A DNA stretch of 39,149 nt, from NCBI GenBank assembly GCA_913060565.1, contig CAJXRU010000028.1, positions 1 through 39,149 on the forward strand. The letters are read 5' to 3'. A program made the translations under genes and the position numbers. Below are positions 27,201-37,378 of this stretch, piece by piece (the stretch's first letter is position 1; each line of letters opens with the position of its first letter). Below the pieces are notes generated by a model. That model did no database searches and had not been told where the DNA came from. It was given only the letters and a program-made list of their open reading frames with translations. Origin of the DNA: an uncultured Gammaproteobacteria bacterium (GTDB taxonomy: Bacteria > Pseudomonadota > Gammaproteobacteria > Enterobacterales > Psychrobiaceae).

Positions 27201-27454
27201 GCAGCTCCGCCATCGATTGGCATACTGTAGATATCACCCAGGAGATCAAACACAATTGTTTTACCGTCAGGGCTGACGTCGACATTCATCCAAGTACCTT
27301 CAGATACTTTGATGGAGATATCTTTGAAATCTCCTTGTGGGGCGTTTACGTCCCATTTTTTCTCTGATTTTTTACTTTCGTCGCTAGCCAATATTGGCTG
27401 AGATAACGCAGCCATCGATAATGCGATAGCAAGTGGTTTTAAAGGGAAGGTCAT
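24257..27454 (-). CDS. Exported TolB-like beta-propeller/amidohydrolase fusion protein
   Basis: A 1065-residue protein with a signal peptide (residues 1-23, cleavage near ILA-SD). Residues about 50-620 hold some ten SPDGK-type blades like TolB or WD40-like PD40 repeats (for example SPDGKTIVFDLLGD and SPDGKKLAYIARDD). From about 655 an amidohydrolase domain follows. Its metal-binding HxH is in GLVDVHHHGGQG near residue 716, and GKLADLIVIDGDPL is at the C-terminal end. This suggests a periplasmic metal-dependent hydrolase, perhaps on peptide-like or cyclic amide substrates. The substrate is unknown. The coding sequence contains the second parS palindrome. It is transcribed towards tag. Confidence 0.88.
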   Translation of the reverse strand: MTFPLKPLAIALSMAALSQPILASDESKKSEKKWDVNAPQGDFKDISIKVSEGTWMNVDVSPDGKTIVFDLLGDIYSMPIDGGAATPLIKGIAWHMQPTFSPDGKHIAFTSDQGGGDNIWIMNSDGSNPRAVTKETFRLLNSPAWSPDGDYLVARKHFTSSRSLGAGEVWMYHKTGGSGVKLTTRANDQKDLGEPAFSPDGKYVYFSHDATPGKTFHYSKDSVKGIYKIKRLDRESGEIKTIISGMGGAIRPTPSPDGKKLAYIARDDFKSSLYIYDLASGESTQIYNDLDRDMQETWAIHGVYPTIDWTPDGESIVFWAGGKINKLNVDDQDVSTIAFSVETTKKVQNALRFKQPIEQDEFKVKMLRNAQVSPNGNKVVYEALGKLWVKKLPNGKPKRLTRDKSNFELFPQWSRDGKKIVYTTWDDQKQGSVRVVSSRSGKGKTITTEPGKYVESTFSPNGKTVVFRKVGSGGLLPKKWSLNTGIYQVATKGGTPKLVTSHGTTPQFGSDNDRLFFMGYGEKQSFNSIRLDGEQERKHYESKLATEFRISPDGDRLAFTERFKVFITPFSLTGNTLSIAPSATNLPVTQISQRAGENISWTKDAKAIYWSLGPELYHANVATLFDLSDDKEDTFEKVENGLDISFTKKVDVPRGTLALTNAKIITMNGDKVIENGTVIVTDNKISWLGNADEAPLNDIDKTINLAGKTIMPGLVDVHHHGGQGVNEIIPQQNWANYAELTYGVTTIHDPSNDTTEIFTASELQKAGDIVAPRTYSTGTILYGAHGAGYTSHVDSLEDAKFHLQRLKKVGAFSVKSYNQPRRNQRQQVVQAGRELEMMVVPEGGSLLQHNLSMVADGHTGIEHSIPTAKVYADIKQFWSQTDVGYTPTLVVGYGGIWGENYWYEKTDVWTDKKLNTFVPAQAFKPRSMRRTKAPDHHYNHISNAKVAKELRDLGVKTNIGGHGQREGLGAHWEIWSFAQGGMTPLEALRTATIDPAHYLGLDHAIGSIEKGKLADLIVIDGDPLNDIRDTRKVQYTMLNGRLYDANTMNEIGNHPKKREVFFFEK
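25487..25502. promoter_or_regulatory. parS: parS site (ParB-binding centromere), copy 2
   Basis: TGTTCCACGTGGAACA, identical to the site at 16658. Here it is read on the minus strand through codons for V-P-R-G-T in the amidohydrolase gene, a different frame from the recF copy. It lies about 24 kb from oriC. Confidence 0.9.
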
Positions 27455-27465
27455 AGCTTGTCCTT

Positions 27466-27491
27466 GTTATTATTATTGCATGCATAATAAC
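27466..27491. repeat. Inverted repeat upstream of the amidohydrolase gene
   Basis: Arms GTTATTAT (27466-27473) and ATAATAAC (27484-27491) flank TATTGCATGC, 12 bases before the start codon. This could be an operator or leader hairpin. The arms are AT-only apart from one pair. Confidence 0.35.
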
Positions 27492-27534
27492 GTTAATCAG
27501 CGGGCTAATTAAACAAGAAAAGTGTAAATACTCG

Positions 27535-27771
27535 TTAACCTTTTTTGATGAGGTATTGGAAAGGGCTTTGGGCAACTTGCTGGGATAGTAATTCATGATC
27601 CATGAAACGGCAAAAACTTGGGATATCTCGTGTTGTTGACGGATCATCTGCCACAACGAGTAATGTTTCACCGGTGGCCAATTCACGCATTTTTTTTCGA
27701 ACCATCATCACAGGCTCTGGACAGCGAAGGGTGATAGCATCCAGTTGATAATTAGCAGCAGAAAAATCCAT
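27535..27771 (-). CDS. tusA: TusA, sulfurtransferase for tRNA 2-thiouridine
   Basis: A 78-residue protein with the family signature [20 protein letters not shown]; Cys17 is the persulfide-carrying residue. It continues [20 protein letters not shown] and ends PFQYLIKKG. It relays sulfur from IscS towards MnmA for thiolation of wobble U34, the same base modified by MnmE and MnmG in this window. It stands alone upstream of the amidohydrolase gene on the same strand, 80 bases apart. Confidence 0.95.
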   Translation of the reverse strand: MDFSAANYQLDAITLRCPEPVMMVRKKMRELATGETLLVVADDPSTTRDIPSFCRFMDHELLSQQVAQSPFQYLIKKG

Positions 27772-27861
27772 AGTGGTAGTCTCGTAAATTAGATAACGGG
27801 ATTTTAGCGGCAGTTACGCGTGTTGCCAATGGACAAAGTCTAAAAATGTAATTTCATCGAC

Positions 27862-27887
27862 AAAAAAGCCAGCTCAAGGCTGGCTTT
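27862..27887 (-). terminator. Terminator of the fadBA operon
   Basis: Arms AAAGCCAGC (27865-27873) and GCTGGCTTT (27879-27887) with a 5-base loop. The A-run from 27862 becomes a U-tract on the minus strand. It lies 20 bases after the fadA stop. Confidence 0.9.
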
Positions 27888-27907
27888 ATCAAATCACAAG
27901 GAAACGA

Positions 27908-29104
<1,197 letters not shown>

Positions 29105-29129
29105 TTAATACCAAGTGCTCTGAGTAAGC

Positions 29130-31283
29130 CTAAGCGTTGTAATAAGTCGTACCAGCAGCGGCTTTCTCACGCATGCCATCGGTAACTTTGTACATTTCAC
29201 CTAGGTGAGCATAGCTGTCTGCTAACTCAACGAATGCTGCAACACCCATAGTGTCAACGTATTGGAATACACCACCTCTAAACGGAGGGAAACCAAGACC
29301 AAATACAAGACCCATATCTGCTTCATTTGGCGTTGCAATGATACCTTCTTCTAAACAGCGTACTGTTTCGATAACCATAGGGATCATGGTGCGAGCGATA
29401 ATTTCATCGCTGCTAAATTCTTTCGTACCAGCACTTACTGATGCAATAAGCTCTAATGCTTCAGGAGCGACTTCTTTCTTTGGTTTGCCACGGCGATCTA
29501 CGCTGTGATTGTAAAAACCTTTACCGTTTTTCTGACCAAAGCGTTCTGCTTCAAACATCGCGTCAATTGAATCACGCTCTGTCTTAGCCATACGTGTTGG
29601 GAAACCTTGTGCCATCACATCTTGTGCGTGATGAGCCGTATCCATACCTACAACGTCCAGTAAATATGCAGGGCCCATCGGCCAACCAAATTCTTTTTCC
29701 ATCACTTTATCAACTTGAGCGAAATCTGCGCCGTCGTTAATTAGCTTAGAGAAACCACCGAAGTAAGGGAATAGAACACGATTTACAAAGAAGCCAGGAC
29801 AGTCGTTAACAACGATAGGCGATTTACCCATTTTTGCAGCATAAGCAACAACAGTTGCAATCGTTTCGTCAGACGTGTTTTCACCACGAATGATTTCAAC
29901 TAACGGCATGCGATGAACTGGATTAAAGAAGTGCATACCACAGAATTTTTCTGGGCGTTTTACGCTTTTTGCTAATTCGTTAATTGAGATAGTTGACGTA
30001 TTTGATGTCACAATGGCGTCTTCGCTAACGTGACCTTCAACTTCTGCTAATACCATTGCTTTTACTTTTGGATTTTCAACAACAGCTTCAACAACAATAT
30101 CTACGTCTTTTACAGATTCGTAGTTAAGAGATGGGGTAATGTTGTTTAACACCTTCGCCATCTTCTTGCCGTCAATACGACCACGTTTAAGTTGTTTGTT
30201 CAAAATACCTGATGCTTCATTTAGCCCAAGATCTAATGCAGATTGTGCAATGTCTTTCATAACAATCGGTGTGCCTTTGCTTGCCGACTGATAAGCAATA
30301 CCACCGCCCATAATACCCGCGCCAAGTACGGCTGCAGAATCAACTTTTTGAGCTTGTTTAGCAGCCGCTTTAGCATTGCTTTTAATAAGCTGATCATTAA
30401 GGAAAATGTTAACTAAAGAATGAGCAACGTCAGTTTTTGCAAGCTTAACAAAACCTTTGTTTTCAACAACAAGTGCGTCATCAAGAGTCATTGAAGCACT
30501 TTTCTCAATGGCTTTTAATGCCGTCATTGGTGCAGGGTAGTGTTTACCTGCTTTCGCTGCAATCATGCCTTTTGCTGTGCCAAATGACATCATGCTTTCA
30601 ATTGGAGATAGTGTAAGAGGGCTCTTTTTCTCTTCACGACGTGCTTGCCAATCAAATTTGCCAGCAATGGCATCGTCTAGCATCTCTAGCGCTGCTTCAC
30701 GTAATTTTTCTGGTGCAACTACGGCGTCTACTGCGCCCATTTTTAATGCTTTATCTGCTTTATTATTACCGCCACCGGTAATCCACAGTAATGCGTTATC
30801 ACAACCAATAAGACGAGGTAGGCGAACCGTGCCACCCCAGCCTGGCATAATACCTAACTTAGTTTCTGGTAAACCAACTACTGCTGTTGTGTCTGCAACA
30901 CGGTAATCAGCAAGTAAAATTGCTTCACAACCACCGCCTAATGCAAAACCGTTTACCGCTGCGATTGTTGGGCAAGGTAAATCTTCAAATGCGTTAAATG
31001 TGACGTTAACTTGTGCTAGCCATTCTGATAGTTGTTCTTGTGGCGCATTGAAGTGTGTCGTGAACTCGGTGATATCAGCGCCGACGATAAAGGCTGATTT
31101 TCCACTAGTCATTACAACACCTTTAAGATCGGTTTGTGCTTGTAATGCTTTTACTGCTTCTTCGAATGACGCAAGTGTGTTTTGGTCAAATTTATTAACA
31201 GAACCGTCTTTAGCGTCAAACTTTAACTCTGCAATGCCATCTTTGATGTAACTTACAGAGAGAGTACTAGATTCATAGATCAT
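29130..31283 (-). CDS. fadB: FadB, fatty-acid oxidation complex alpha subunit
   Basis: A 717-residue multifunctional enzyme (E. coli 729) with enoyl-CoA hydratase and 3-hydroxyacyl-CoA dehydrogenase activity. The N-terminal crotonase domain includes [20 protein letters not shown] and [20 protein letters not shown], which hold the two glutamates. The dehydrogenase Rossmann motif is [20 protein letters not shown]. The catalytic histidine lies in [16 protein letters not shown]. The C-terminal domain includes [19 protein letters not shown]. It is the first gene of fadBA, and a PsrA-like site lies upstream. Confidence 0.97.
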   Translation of the reverse strand: MIYESSTLSVSYIKDGIAELKFDAKDGSVNKFDQNTLASFEEAVKALQAQTDLKGVVMTSGKSAFIVGADITEFTTHFNAPQEQLSEWLAQVNVTFNAFEDLPCPTIAAVNGFALGGGCEAILLADYRVADTTAVVGLPETKLGIMPGWGGTVRLPRLIGCDNALLWITGGGNNKADKALKMGAVDAVVAPEKLREAALEMLDDAIAGKFDWQARREEKKSPLTLSPIESMMSFGTAKGMIAAKAGKHYPAPMTALKAIEKSASMTLDDALVVENKGFVKLAKTDVAHSLVNIFLNDQLIKSNAKAAAKQAQKVDSAAVLGAGIMGGGIAYQSASKGTPIVMKDIAQSALDLGLNEASGILNKQLKRGRIDGKKMAKVLNNITPSLNYESVKDVDIVVEAVVENPKVKAMVLAEVEGHVSEDAIVTSNTSTISINELAKSVKRPEKFCGMHFFNPVHRMPLVEIIRGENTSDETIATVVAYAAKMGKSPIVVNDCPGFFVNRVLFPYFGGFSKLINDGADFAQVDKVMEKEFGWPMGPAYLLDVVGMDTAHHAQDVMAQGFPTRMAKTERDSIDAMFEAERFGQKNGKGFYNHSVDRRGKPKKEVAPEALELIASVSAGTKEFSSDEIIARTMIPMVIETVRCLEEGIIATPNEADMGLVFGLGFPPFRGGVFQYVDTMGVAAFVELADSYAHLGEMYKVTDGMREKAAAGTTYYNA

Positions 31284-31411
31284 GTTTTAATTCCCTCATC
31301 GAACTTTATGATTGAACTGGTTTACTTCAATTCATTCAGCTAATTTTTATGGATAGTTGTTTATAGCGACAGCCAAGTTTCGCTTGAGTCGGCGTAAATA
31401 TCAACCATTAA

Positions 31412-31429
31412 TTCAAACAAATGTTTAAA
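31412..31429. promoter_or_regulatory. Candidate PsrA operator for fadBA
   Basis: CAAAC-AAAT-GTTT (31414-31426) inside a wider dyad matches the PsrA pattern of AAAC and GTTT half-sites a few bases apart. PsrA controls fatty-acid degradation in several non-enteric gammaproteobacteria. It lies about 130 bases upstream of fadB. The motif is short and AT-rich. Confidence 0.45.
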
Positions 31430-31580
31430 CTGAGTGTTTTTATTAAAATGTTTTGAGTTTATGTTGTTATTTATCAGGTATTTACGTGTTGAGTGTTTAC
31501 CGATCTATTTAGTCTATTGTAGAACGGTTAAGATGACATTTTGATGACTTATTACGAAGAGAGCATTAATCATGAGAGGT

Positions 31581-31589
31581 TGCTATAAT
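31581..31589 (+). promoter_or_regulatory. Extended -10 promoter for pepQ
   Basis: TGCTATAAT is a perfect extended -10 (TGN plus TATAAT), 30 bases upstream of the pepQ ATG. No good -35 is present. Confidence 0.65.
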
Positions 31590-31618
31590 GCGGAAAACTT
31601 TTGCTTTGAGATGAATTT

Positions 31619-32938
31619 ATGGAACAACTACAAACGCTATTTTCTCAACATATAGATGAGCTTAATGCGCGCGCTAAAACGATAATGGTGCGTGAAAACA
31701 TTAGCACATTGGTTATTCATTCGGGGCAACCTCATCGCCAATTTTTAGACGACATGGACTATCCATTTAAGGTTAATCCTCATTTTAAAGCGTGGGTACC
31801 AGTAACCGATAACCCAAACTGCTGGGTAATTGTTGATGGTGTTTCAAAACCAACACTGGTGTTCTATCGTCCTGTCGATTTCTGGCATAAGGTACCTGAT
31901 GAGCCAAATGACTTTTGGACTGATGCATTCAATGTTGTGTTAATCCAAAAAGCAGATCATATAGCTGAGCATTTACCACAAGATGTAAGCCGTGCTGCTT
32001 ATATTGGTGAACATATTGATGTTGCGGATGTATTAAACATTGGTTTGCGTAATCCAGAAGAGTTGTTGTCTTATTTTCATTATCACCGCGCATATAAGAC
32101 AGATTACGAAATGGTTTGTTTGCGTGAAGCAAATCGTTTGGCAGTAAAAGGACATCAAGCCGCTAAAGCTGCCTTTATGGCTAAGAAGTCTGAATATGAT
32201 ATTCAGATGGATTATTTACAAGCCATAAAGCACACCGAAAATGAAGTGCCTTACGGAAACATCGTCGCATTAAATGAAAATGCCGCTATTTTGCACTACA
32301 CCATGTTAGAGCAAGAAGCACCAACAACGTTTGAATCGTTTTTGATTGACGCTGGAGCTAATTACAATGGTTACGCGTCGGATATCACTCGTACTTATGC
32401 TTATGAAGATAATGAATTTAATACACTTATAAAAGCATTAGACAAAAAGCAGCTTGAGTTAATAAGCACCATTAAAGCAGGTGTTAGCTATGTTGATTTA
32501 CATCTAGCAATGCATGAAATGATAGCTCAGTTATTAAATGAGTTTGAAATTGTTGACCTTGATGCACAAACTATTGTTGAAAAAGGTATTACCAATACTT
32601 TCTTCCCACACGGTTTGGGCCATTTCTTGGGATTACAGGTTCACGATATGGGGGGCTTCATGTCAGATGAAACAGGAACTCATGTTGCTGCGCCTGATAG
32701 TCATCCATTCCTACGTTGCACGCGCGTCATTGAACCTCGTCAAGTGATGACGATTGAACCTGGGCTATATTTCATCGATAGTTTACTTGATGAGCTAAGA
32801 GCTACGGCTAATGGCGATTTTATTAACTGGGCTAAAGTTGATGAGTTTAAACCTTTTGGTGGAATTCGAATCGAAGACAACATCATTATTCATCAAGGTC
32901 ATGTTGAAAACATGACTCGTGATTTTGGCCTTGAATAA
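31619..32938 (+). CDS. pepQ: PepQ, Xaa-Pro dipeptidase (prolidase)
   Basis: A 439-residue M24 metallopeptidase (E. coli PepQ 443) that hydrolyses X-Pro dipeptides in the cytoplasm using two metal ions. The metal ligands fall in the expected blocks: two Asp in [20 protein letters not shown], His in [16 protein letters not shown], Glu in MTIEPGLYF and Glu in GGIRIEDNI. It is followed by yigZ after six bases, the conserved pairing near fadBA in related genomes. Confidence 0.95.
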   Translation: MEQLQTLFSQHIDELNARAKTIMVRENISTLVIHSGQPHRQFLDDMDYPFKVNPHFKAWVPVTDNPNCWVIVDGVSKPTLVFYRPVDFWHKVPDEPNDFWTDAFNVVLIQKADHIAEHLPQDVSRAAYIGEHIDVADVLNIGLRNPEELLSYFHYHRAYKTDYEMVCLREANRLAVKGHQAAKAAFMAKKSEYDIQMDYLQAIKHTENEVPYGNIVALNENAAILHYTMLEQEAPTTFESFLIDAGANYNGYASDITRTYAYEDNEFNTLIKALDKKQLELISTIKAGVSYVDLHLAMHEMIAQLLNEFEIVDLDAQTIVEKGITNTFFPHGLGHFLGLQVHDMGGFMSDETGTHVAAPDSHPFLRCTRVIEPRQVMTIEPGLYFIDSLLDELRATANGDFINWAKVDEFKPFGGIRIEDNIIIHQGHVENMTRDFGLE

Positions 32939-32944
32939 GTATTA

Positions 32945-33559
32945 ATGAATACTCAACCCTATCGTGTATTGTCTGCACCGCTGATGGTGCAGACAGAAGT
33001 TAAACGCAGTAAATTTTTAGCATACGTTGCACCTACCCAAGGTATTGAAGCTGCCAAAGCATTTATCCAACAAATTAAACTAAAGCACCCAGACGCTAGC
33101 CATAATTGCTCGGCGTTTATTGCTGGACGGCCAGAAAACTCTGTTGATATTGGCTATTCAGATGATGGTGAGCCATCGGGTTGTGCAGGACGCCCAATGC
33201 TTAACGTACTGCAAGGAAGCGGCGTTGGCGAAATTACAGTTGTAGTGACTCGCTATTTTGGCGGTACTAAATTAGGTACGGGTGGCATGGCACGCGCTTA
33301 TGGTGCAGCAGTGAGCGCAGTGTTAGCTGAAATTGAAACCAAAGAGAAAAGTGTTTCGTGTGAATTAGCTTTTAGTTGCGATTATCAATGGACAACACAA
33401 GTTGAAATGTTAGTTAATCAATTCGACGTATCCATTGTTAGTGCTAACTATCATGAAGGCATCGACTATATAATTGAAATTGATGTGAGACAGCGAGAAG
33501 AGTTTGCTGCGTTGATGCATCAAAGAACCAATGGGCAAATCGCTATTGATCTAACCTAG
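32945..33559 (+). CDS. yigZ: YigZ, IMPACT/UPF0029 family protein
   Basis: A 204-residue protein with the IMPACT N-terminal domain signature HNCSAFIAGR (AGRPENSVDIGYSDDGEPSG) and TRYFGGTKLGTGGMARAYGA. The smaller C-terminal domain has a ferredoxin-like fold. The molecular function is not well defined; homologues are linked to translation control. It is transcribed with pepQ. Confidence 0.92.
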   Translation: MNTQPYRVLSAPLMVQTEVKRSKFLAYVAPTQGIEAAKAFIQQIKLKHPDASHNCSAFIAGRPENSVDIGYSDDGEPSGCAGRPMLNVLQGSGVGEITVVVTRYFGGTKLGTGGMARAYGAAVSAVLAEIETKEKSVSCELAFSCDYQWTTQVEMLVNQFDVSIVSANYHEGIDYIIEIDVRQREEFAALMHQRTNGQIAIDLT

Positions 33560-33659
33560 GCCTATTCGGTGATAAAACCCGCAAATTTTAGTAGTTAACT
33601 AGCCATAGCCTAGCATTTTGATTAGAATGCAGTTTCCTCAAATTTTATCTAACAGTCTT

Positions 33660-35024
33660 ATGGAATTACATCTTGTTATTTTGGCAGCGGGCAAAGGGAC
33701 CCGAATGCGTTCAGCGTTGCCAAAAGTGCTTCACAAAATCGCCGCAAAATCGATGGTAGAACATGTTATCGATGCTGCAACTCAACTCCCTCATATCGCG
33801 TCAACTCAGCTTGTTTATGGGCATGGTGGTGATTTAATGCAACAAGCATTAGTACATCGAGATGTTAACTGGGCATTGCAGGCCGAGCAATTAGGAACTG
33901 GCCATGCGGTAGCACAGGCGATGCCGAACTTACCAGATAGCGGTAAAGTACTCATTTTATATGGTGATGTACCATTAATTTCTACTGAAACGCTAGCACG
34001 ATTAGTCGATGTTCAACCAAGTGGCGGCATTGGGTTATTAACTGTTGTGTTAGATAACCCGACTGGATACGGACGAATTGTCCGCACTGATGGTCAAGTT
34101 GTTGGTATTGTTGAGCAGAAAGATGCGAATACGCAGCAGTTAGCCATTACTGAAGTGAATACTGGTATTTTAGTGGCTGATGCTATTGATTTAAAACGTT
34201 GGTTAGCAAACCTAAGTAACGATAATGCTCAACAAGAGTATTACCTGACCGATATTATCGCAATGGCTCATCAAGAAGGCCGTGCTGTTATTGCTGCACA
34301 CCCTGACTCTGCGGTCGAAGTTGAAGGCGTTAATAATAAGCTGCAGTTGGCGCAACTTGAGCGAGCTTATCAATTACAACAAGCGCATCAGCTGATGGTT
34401 GATGGTGCGACACTTCATGACCCCGCTCGTTTAGATATTCGCGGTTCAATCGACATCGGTCAAGATGTTGAAATTGACGTTAATGTTATTATTGAAGGTA
34501 AGGTTGTCTTGGGCAATAACGTTAAAATTGGTGCGAACTGTATTCTAACTAATTGTACTGTTGCAGATAATAGCGAAATTAAACCTAATTCAATGGTTGA
34601 GTCATCAACCGTTGGTGCAAATTGTTCAGTTGGTCCTTTCGCACGGTTAAGGCCTGCTTCAGTAATGTTAGATCATTCTCACGTCGGTAATTTTGTTGAA
34701 ATGAAAAAAGTCGAGTTAGGTGAAGGCTCTAAAGCTGGGCACTTAGCGTATCTTGGCGATTCTATTATTGGACGTGATGTGAATATTGGCGCAGGTACTA
34801 TCACTTGTAATTATGATGGCGCTAATAAGCATCTGACAGAAATTGGCGACAATGCATTTATTGGCTCTGATAGCCAATTGGTTGCCCCTGTTAAAATTGG
34901 CGCCGGTGCAACAATTGCCGCTGGCGCAACGATAACTAAAGAAGTTGGTGCTAACGAGTTAGTCTTAACTCGCGTAAAACAGCGTCACATTGAAAACTGG
35001 GCTCGCCCACAAAAGAATAAGTAA
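33660..35024 (+). CDS. glmU: GlmU, bifunctional UDP-GlcNAc pyrophosphorylase/acetyltransferase
   Basis: A 454-residue enzyme making UDP-N-acetylglucosamine for peptidoglycan and LPS. I choose ATG 33660 ([20 protein letters not shown]); the frame is open to a TTG at 33618 and an ATG at 33627, which add residues without similarity. The uridylyltransferase domain has [19 protein letters not shown] and LYGDVPL. The C-terminal left-handed beta-helix acetyltransferase has [18 protein letters not shown] and [16 protein letters not shown]. It lies 16 bases before glmS, so the two hexosamine genes form an operon. Confidence 0.96.
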   Translation: MELHLVILAAGKGTRMRSALPKVLHKIAAKSMVEHVIDAATQLPHIASTQLVYGHGGDLMQQALVHRDVNWALQAEQLGTGHAVAQAMPNLPDSGKVLILYGDVPLISTETLARLVDVQPSGGIGLLTVVLDNPTGYGRIVRTDGQVVGIVEQKDANTQQLAITEVNTGILVADAIDLKRWLANLSNDNAQQEYYLTDIIAMAHQEGRAVIAAHPDSAVEVEGVNNKLQLAQLERAYQLQQAHQLMVDGATLHDPARLDIRGSIDIGQDVEIDVNVIIEGKVVLGNNVKIGANCILTNCTVADNSEIKPNSMVESSTVGANCSVGPFARLRPASVMLDHSHVGNFVEMKKVELGEGSKAGHLAYLGDSIIGRDVNIGAGTITCNYDGANKHLTEIGDNAFIGSDSQLVAPVKIGAGATIAAGATITKEVGANELVLTRVKQRHIENWARPQKNK

Positions 35025-35040
35025 CAAGGAATAATAAAAT

Positions 35041-36873
35041 ATGTGCGGAATAGTTGGCGGTGTTGCACAGCGTGATGTAAGTGACATTTTAATTGAAGGC
35101 CTAAAGCGCCTCGAATACCGTGGGTATGATTCAGCGGGTTTAGCTGTGATTAAAGAAGCTGGAAGCTTTGAACGTGTACGTAGTGTTGGTAAAGTTAAAA
35201 ACTTACAAGATAAAGCGACTCAATTTGATGTATCTGGTGGTACAGGTATTGCTCACACTCGTTGGGCTACACATGGTGGCGTAACTGAAGCTAATGCTCA
35301 TCCACATGTTTCTAATAATGATATTGTTGTTGTCCACAACGGTATTATCGAAAATCATAATGAATTACGTCAAACGTTAAAAGCTAAAGGTTATGTTTTT
35401 TCGTCAGATACTGATACTGAAGTGCTTACTCACCTCATTGCAGATAACTTTAAATCAACGTCGTCGTTATTAGAAGCCGTTCAAAAAACGACGAAGATGG
35501 TACGCGGCGCATACGGCATGGTTATCATGGCGGTTAATGATCCGGACCAAGTTGTTGTTGCTCGTTCAGGTAGCCCGTTAGTGATTGGTGTTGGCCTTGG
35601 TGAAAACTTTATTGCTTCAGATCTTCGTGCTCTGTTGCCAGTGACTCATACTTTTATGTACTTAGAAGAAGGTGATGTTGCTAAAGTTACTCGTCAATCT
35701 GTTGAAGTCTATGACAGTGAAGGTAATGCAGTTGAGCGAGAAGCTAAAGAAACTGACATTACTGCAGAGTCTGATGGTAAGGGTGAATATCGCCACTACA
35801 TGATGAAAGAGATTCATGAGCAGCCATTAGCTGTTCGCAATACACTGGCTGATCGCTTAGTTGATGGTGTTGTTGTTGAAGACGTGTTTGGTGCTGGCTC
35901 TTCAACAGTGTTTGAAAAAGTTGAACACATTCAAATTATCGCATGTGGTACAAGTTACCATGCTGCTATGGTTGCAAAATATTGGTTAGAAAGTCTTGCC
36001 AATATCTCATGTAATGTCGAAATAGCCTCTGAGTTTAGATACCGTAAATCATTTGTTCATCCAAACAGTCTATTAGTGACTATTTCACAATCTGGTGAAA
36101 CAGCGGATACATTAGCAGCATTACGATTGGCTCAAGAAATTGGTTACATGTCATCATTGGTTCTATGTAATGTTGATGGTTCATCATTAGTGCGCGAATC
36201 AGAACTTGCCTTTATGACAAAAGCTGGTGCTGAAATTGGCGTTGCTTCGACCAAAGCATTTACAACGCAGCTTGTTGGCTTGTTGATGATGGTTTTAGCC
36301 ATTGGTCAAAAGCGCGGCATGCCACAAGATACGCAGCAAGCTATTTCAAGTGCATTGAATTCATTACCCGCGAAATTGGAAGAAAGCTTATCGTTAAATG
36401 ATGCGATTGAAGCATTGGCACCTGAGTTTGCTGACAAGCATCATTCGCTATTCTTAGGGCGCGGTGATCAATACCCGATTGCAATGGAAGGCGCATTAAA
36501 GCTGAAAGAGATTTCTTATATTCATGCGGAGGCTTATGCCGCTGGTGAACTAAAGCATGGCCCTTTAGCGCTTATAGATGCAGAAATTCCAATTATTGTG
36601 GTTGCACCAAACAACGAGTTATTAGAAAAGCTACATTCGAATATTGAAGAAGTTCGTGCTCGCGGAGGGATATTATATGTATTCGCCGATGCTAATAGTA
36701 ATTTTGAAAGTGATGAAACAATGCGTGTTATAGATGTGCCAGCAGTCGATGAGATTGTCGCGCCAATTCTTTATACCATTCCACTACAATTACTATCTTA
36801 CTATGTTGCTATTATTAAAGGGACTGACGTTGATCAGCCTAGAAACTTAGCAAAATCAGTAACGGTAGAGTAA
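35041..36873 (+). CDS. glmS: GlmS, glutamine-fructose-6-phosphate aminotransferase
   Basis: A 610-residue enzyme (E. coli 609) making glucosamine-6-phosphate from fructose-6-phosphate and glutamine. After Met removal, Cys2 of [12 protein letters not shown] is the glutaminase nucleophile. The glutaminase domain includes [14 protein letters not shown] and [18 protein letters not shown]. Two SIS domains follow, with [16 protein letters not shown] and [16 protein letters not shown]. The C-terminus ends [11 protein letters not shown]. It is fed into GlmU through GlmM, encoded elsewhere. A strong terminator follows. Confidence 0.98.
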   Translation: MCGIVGGVAQRDVSDILIEGLKRLEYRGYDSAGLAVIKEAGSFERVRSVGKVKNLQDKATQFDVSGGTGIAHTRWATHGGVTEANAHPHVSNNDIVVVHNGIIENHNELRQTLKAKGYVFSSDTDTEVLTHLIADNFKSTSSLLEAVQKTTKMVRGAYGMVIMAVNDPDQVVVARSGSPLVIGVGLGENFIASDLRALLPVTHTFMYLEEGDVAKVTRQSVEVYDSEGNAVEREAKETDITAESDGKGEYRHYMMKEIHEQPLAVRNTLADRLVDGVVVEDVFGAGSSTVFEKVEHIQIIACGTSYHAAMVAKYWLESLANISCNVEIASEFRYRKSFVHPNSLLVTISQSGETADTLAALRLAQEIGYMSSLVLCNVDGSSLVRESELAFMTKAGAEIGVASTKAFTTQLVGLLMMVLAIGQKRGMPQDTQQAISSALNSLPAKLEESLSLNDAIEALAPEFADKHHSLFLGRGDQYPIAMEGALKLKEISYIHAEAYAAGELKHGPLALIDAEIPIIVVAPNNELLEKLHSNIEEVRARGGILYVFADANSNFESDETMRVIDVPAVDEIVAPILYTIPLQLLSYYVAIIKGTDVDQPRNLAKSVTVE

Positions 36874-36879
36874 TTGATA

Positions 36880-36920
36880 CATTTGCCAGCTACTTCTTAA
36901 GTAGTTGGCAAATGCTTTTC
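36880..36920 (+). terminator. Terminator of glmUS
   Basis: A 16-pair stem between 36880-36895 and 36899-36914, with one G-T wobble and a 3-base loop, followed by CTTTTC. It overlaps the stop codon of the opposite-strand gene ending at 36897. Confidence 0.85.
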
Positions 36921-37247
36921 TAGCACACCACACGTCTTTTTAATCGCATAACTCGTCAATGCCGTATGTGACAATTCAATACCATGACAATATTGATCAA
37001 AGAAACTTTGTGCTTTCTTAAAGCTTGTTAGATTCTGTTTAATAAATTTCATTTCATGAAGTGCTAGTGAACCTTCTAAATATTCTAAATCCTTGATTAA
37101 AGCTGGCAGCTCACTAACTCCAGCAGTTCGTTTTGCTTCCGTTTTCACCGAACCCACAATCTTATCCATATAGGGTTTTAATGTTGGGTGGTCTCTAAAC
37201 TCGACCGCGAGTAAAATAATAATAATTATAAATATAAACTTTTTCAT
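36897..37247 (-). CDS. Small membrane-anchored protein of unknown function (116 aa)
   Basis: I do not recognise this family. ATG 37245-37247 gives a signal-anchor MKKFIFIIIIILLAVEF at residues 1-17. An ATG at 37281-37283 adds 12 residues but no better ribosome site. The remainder (about 18-116) is polar and helical, with two cysteines. The last 15 bases of the gene lie inside the glmS terminator hairpin. It runs divergent from ccoG. A periplasmic or membrane-tethered helical protein is likely. Confidence 0.6.
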   Translation of the reverse strand: MKKFIFIIIIILLAVEFRDHPTLKPYMDKIVGSVKTEAKRTAGVSELPALIKDLEYLEGSLALHEMKFIKQNLTSFKKAQSFFDQYCHGIELSHTALTSYAIKKTCGVLEKHLPTT

Positions 37248-37378
37248 GTGGCTAACTTTCAATCTGCGTAAATAGGCTGCCATAATGAAAATTAAATAGC
37301 AGTCTCTTAATCATAGTCAAAATAATTATAATTACTTTAAATATAATAAATACCTTGTGAGCAAGTAAAGGAAATTCA

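Larger units (their letters stand above)
31284..31618. other. fadB-pepQ divergent intergenic region
   Basis: This 335-bp AT-rich region contains a PsrA-like palindrome (31412-31429) and an extended -10 promoter for pepQ (31581-31589). I saw no RNA gene or small ORF with a convincing ribosome site. Confidence 0.6.

Noticed and set aside
27384-27686. 100-codon open frame overlapping tusA and the amidohydrolase start
   Set aside because: It runs in a shifted frame over tusA, whose family match is clear.
33618-33659. N-terminal extension of GlmU
   Set aside because: The 14 extra residues lack family similarity, and [13 protein letters not shown] fits the usual start.
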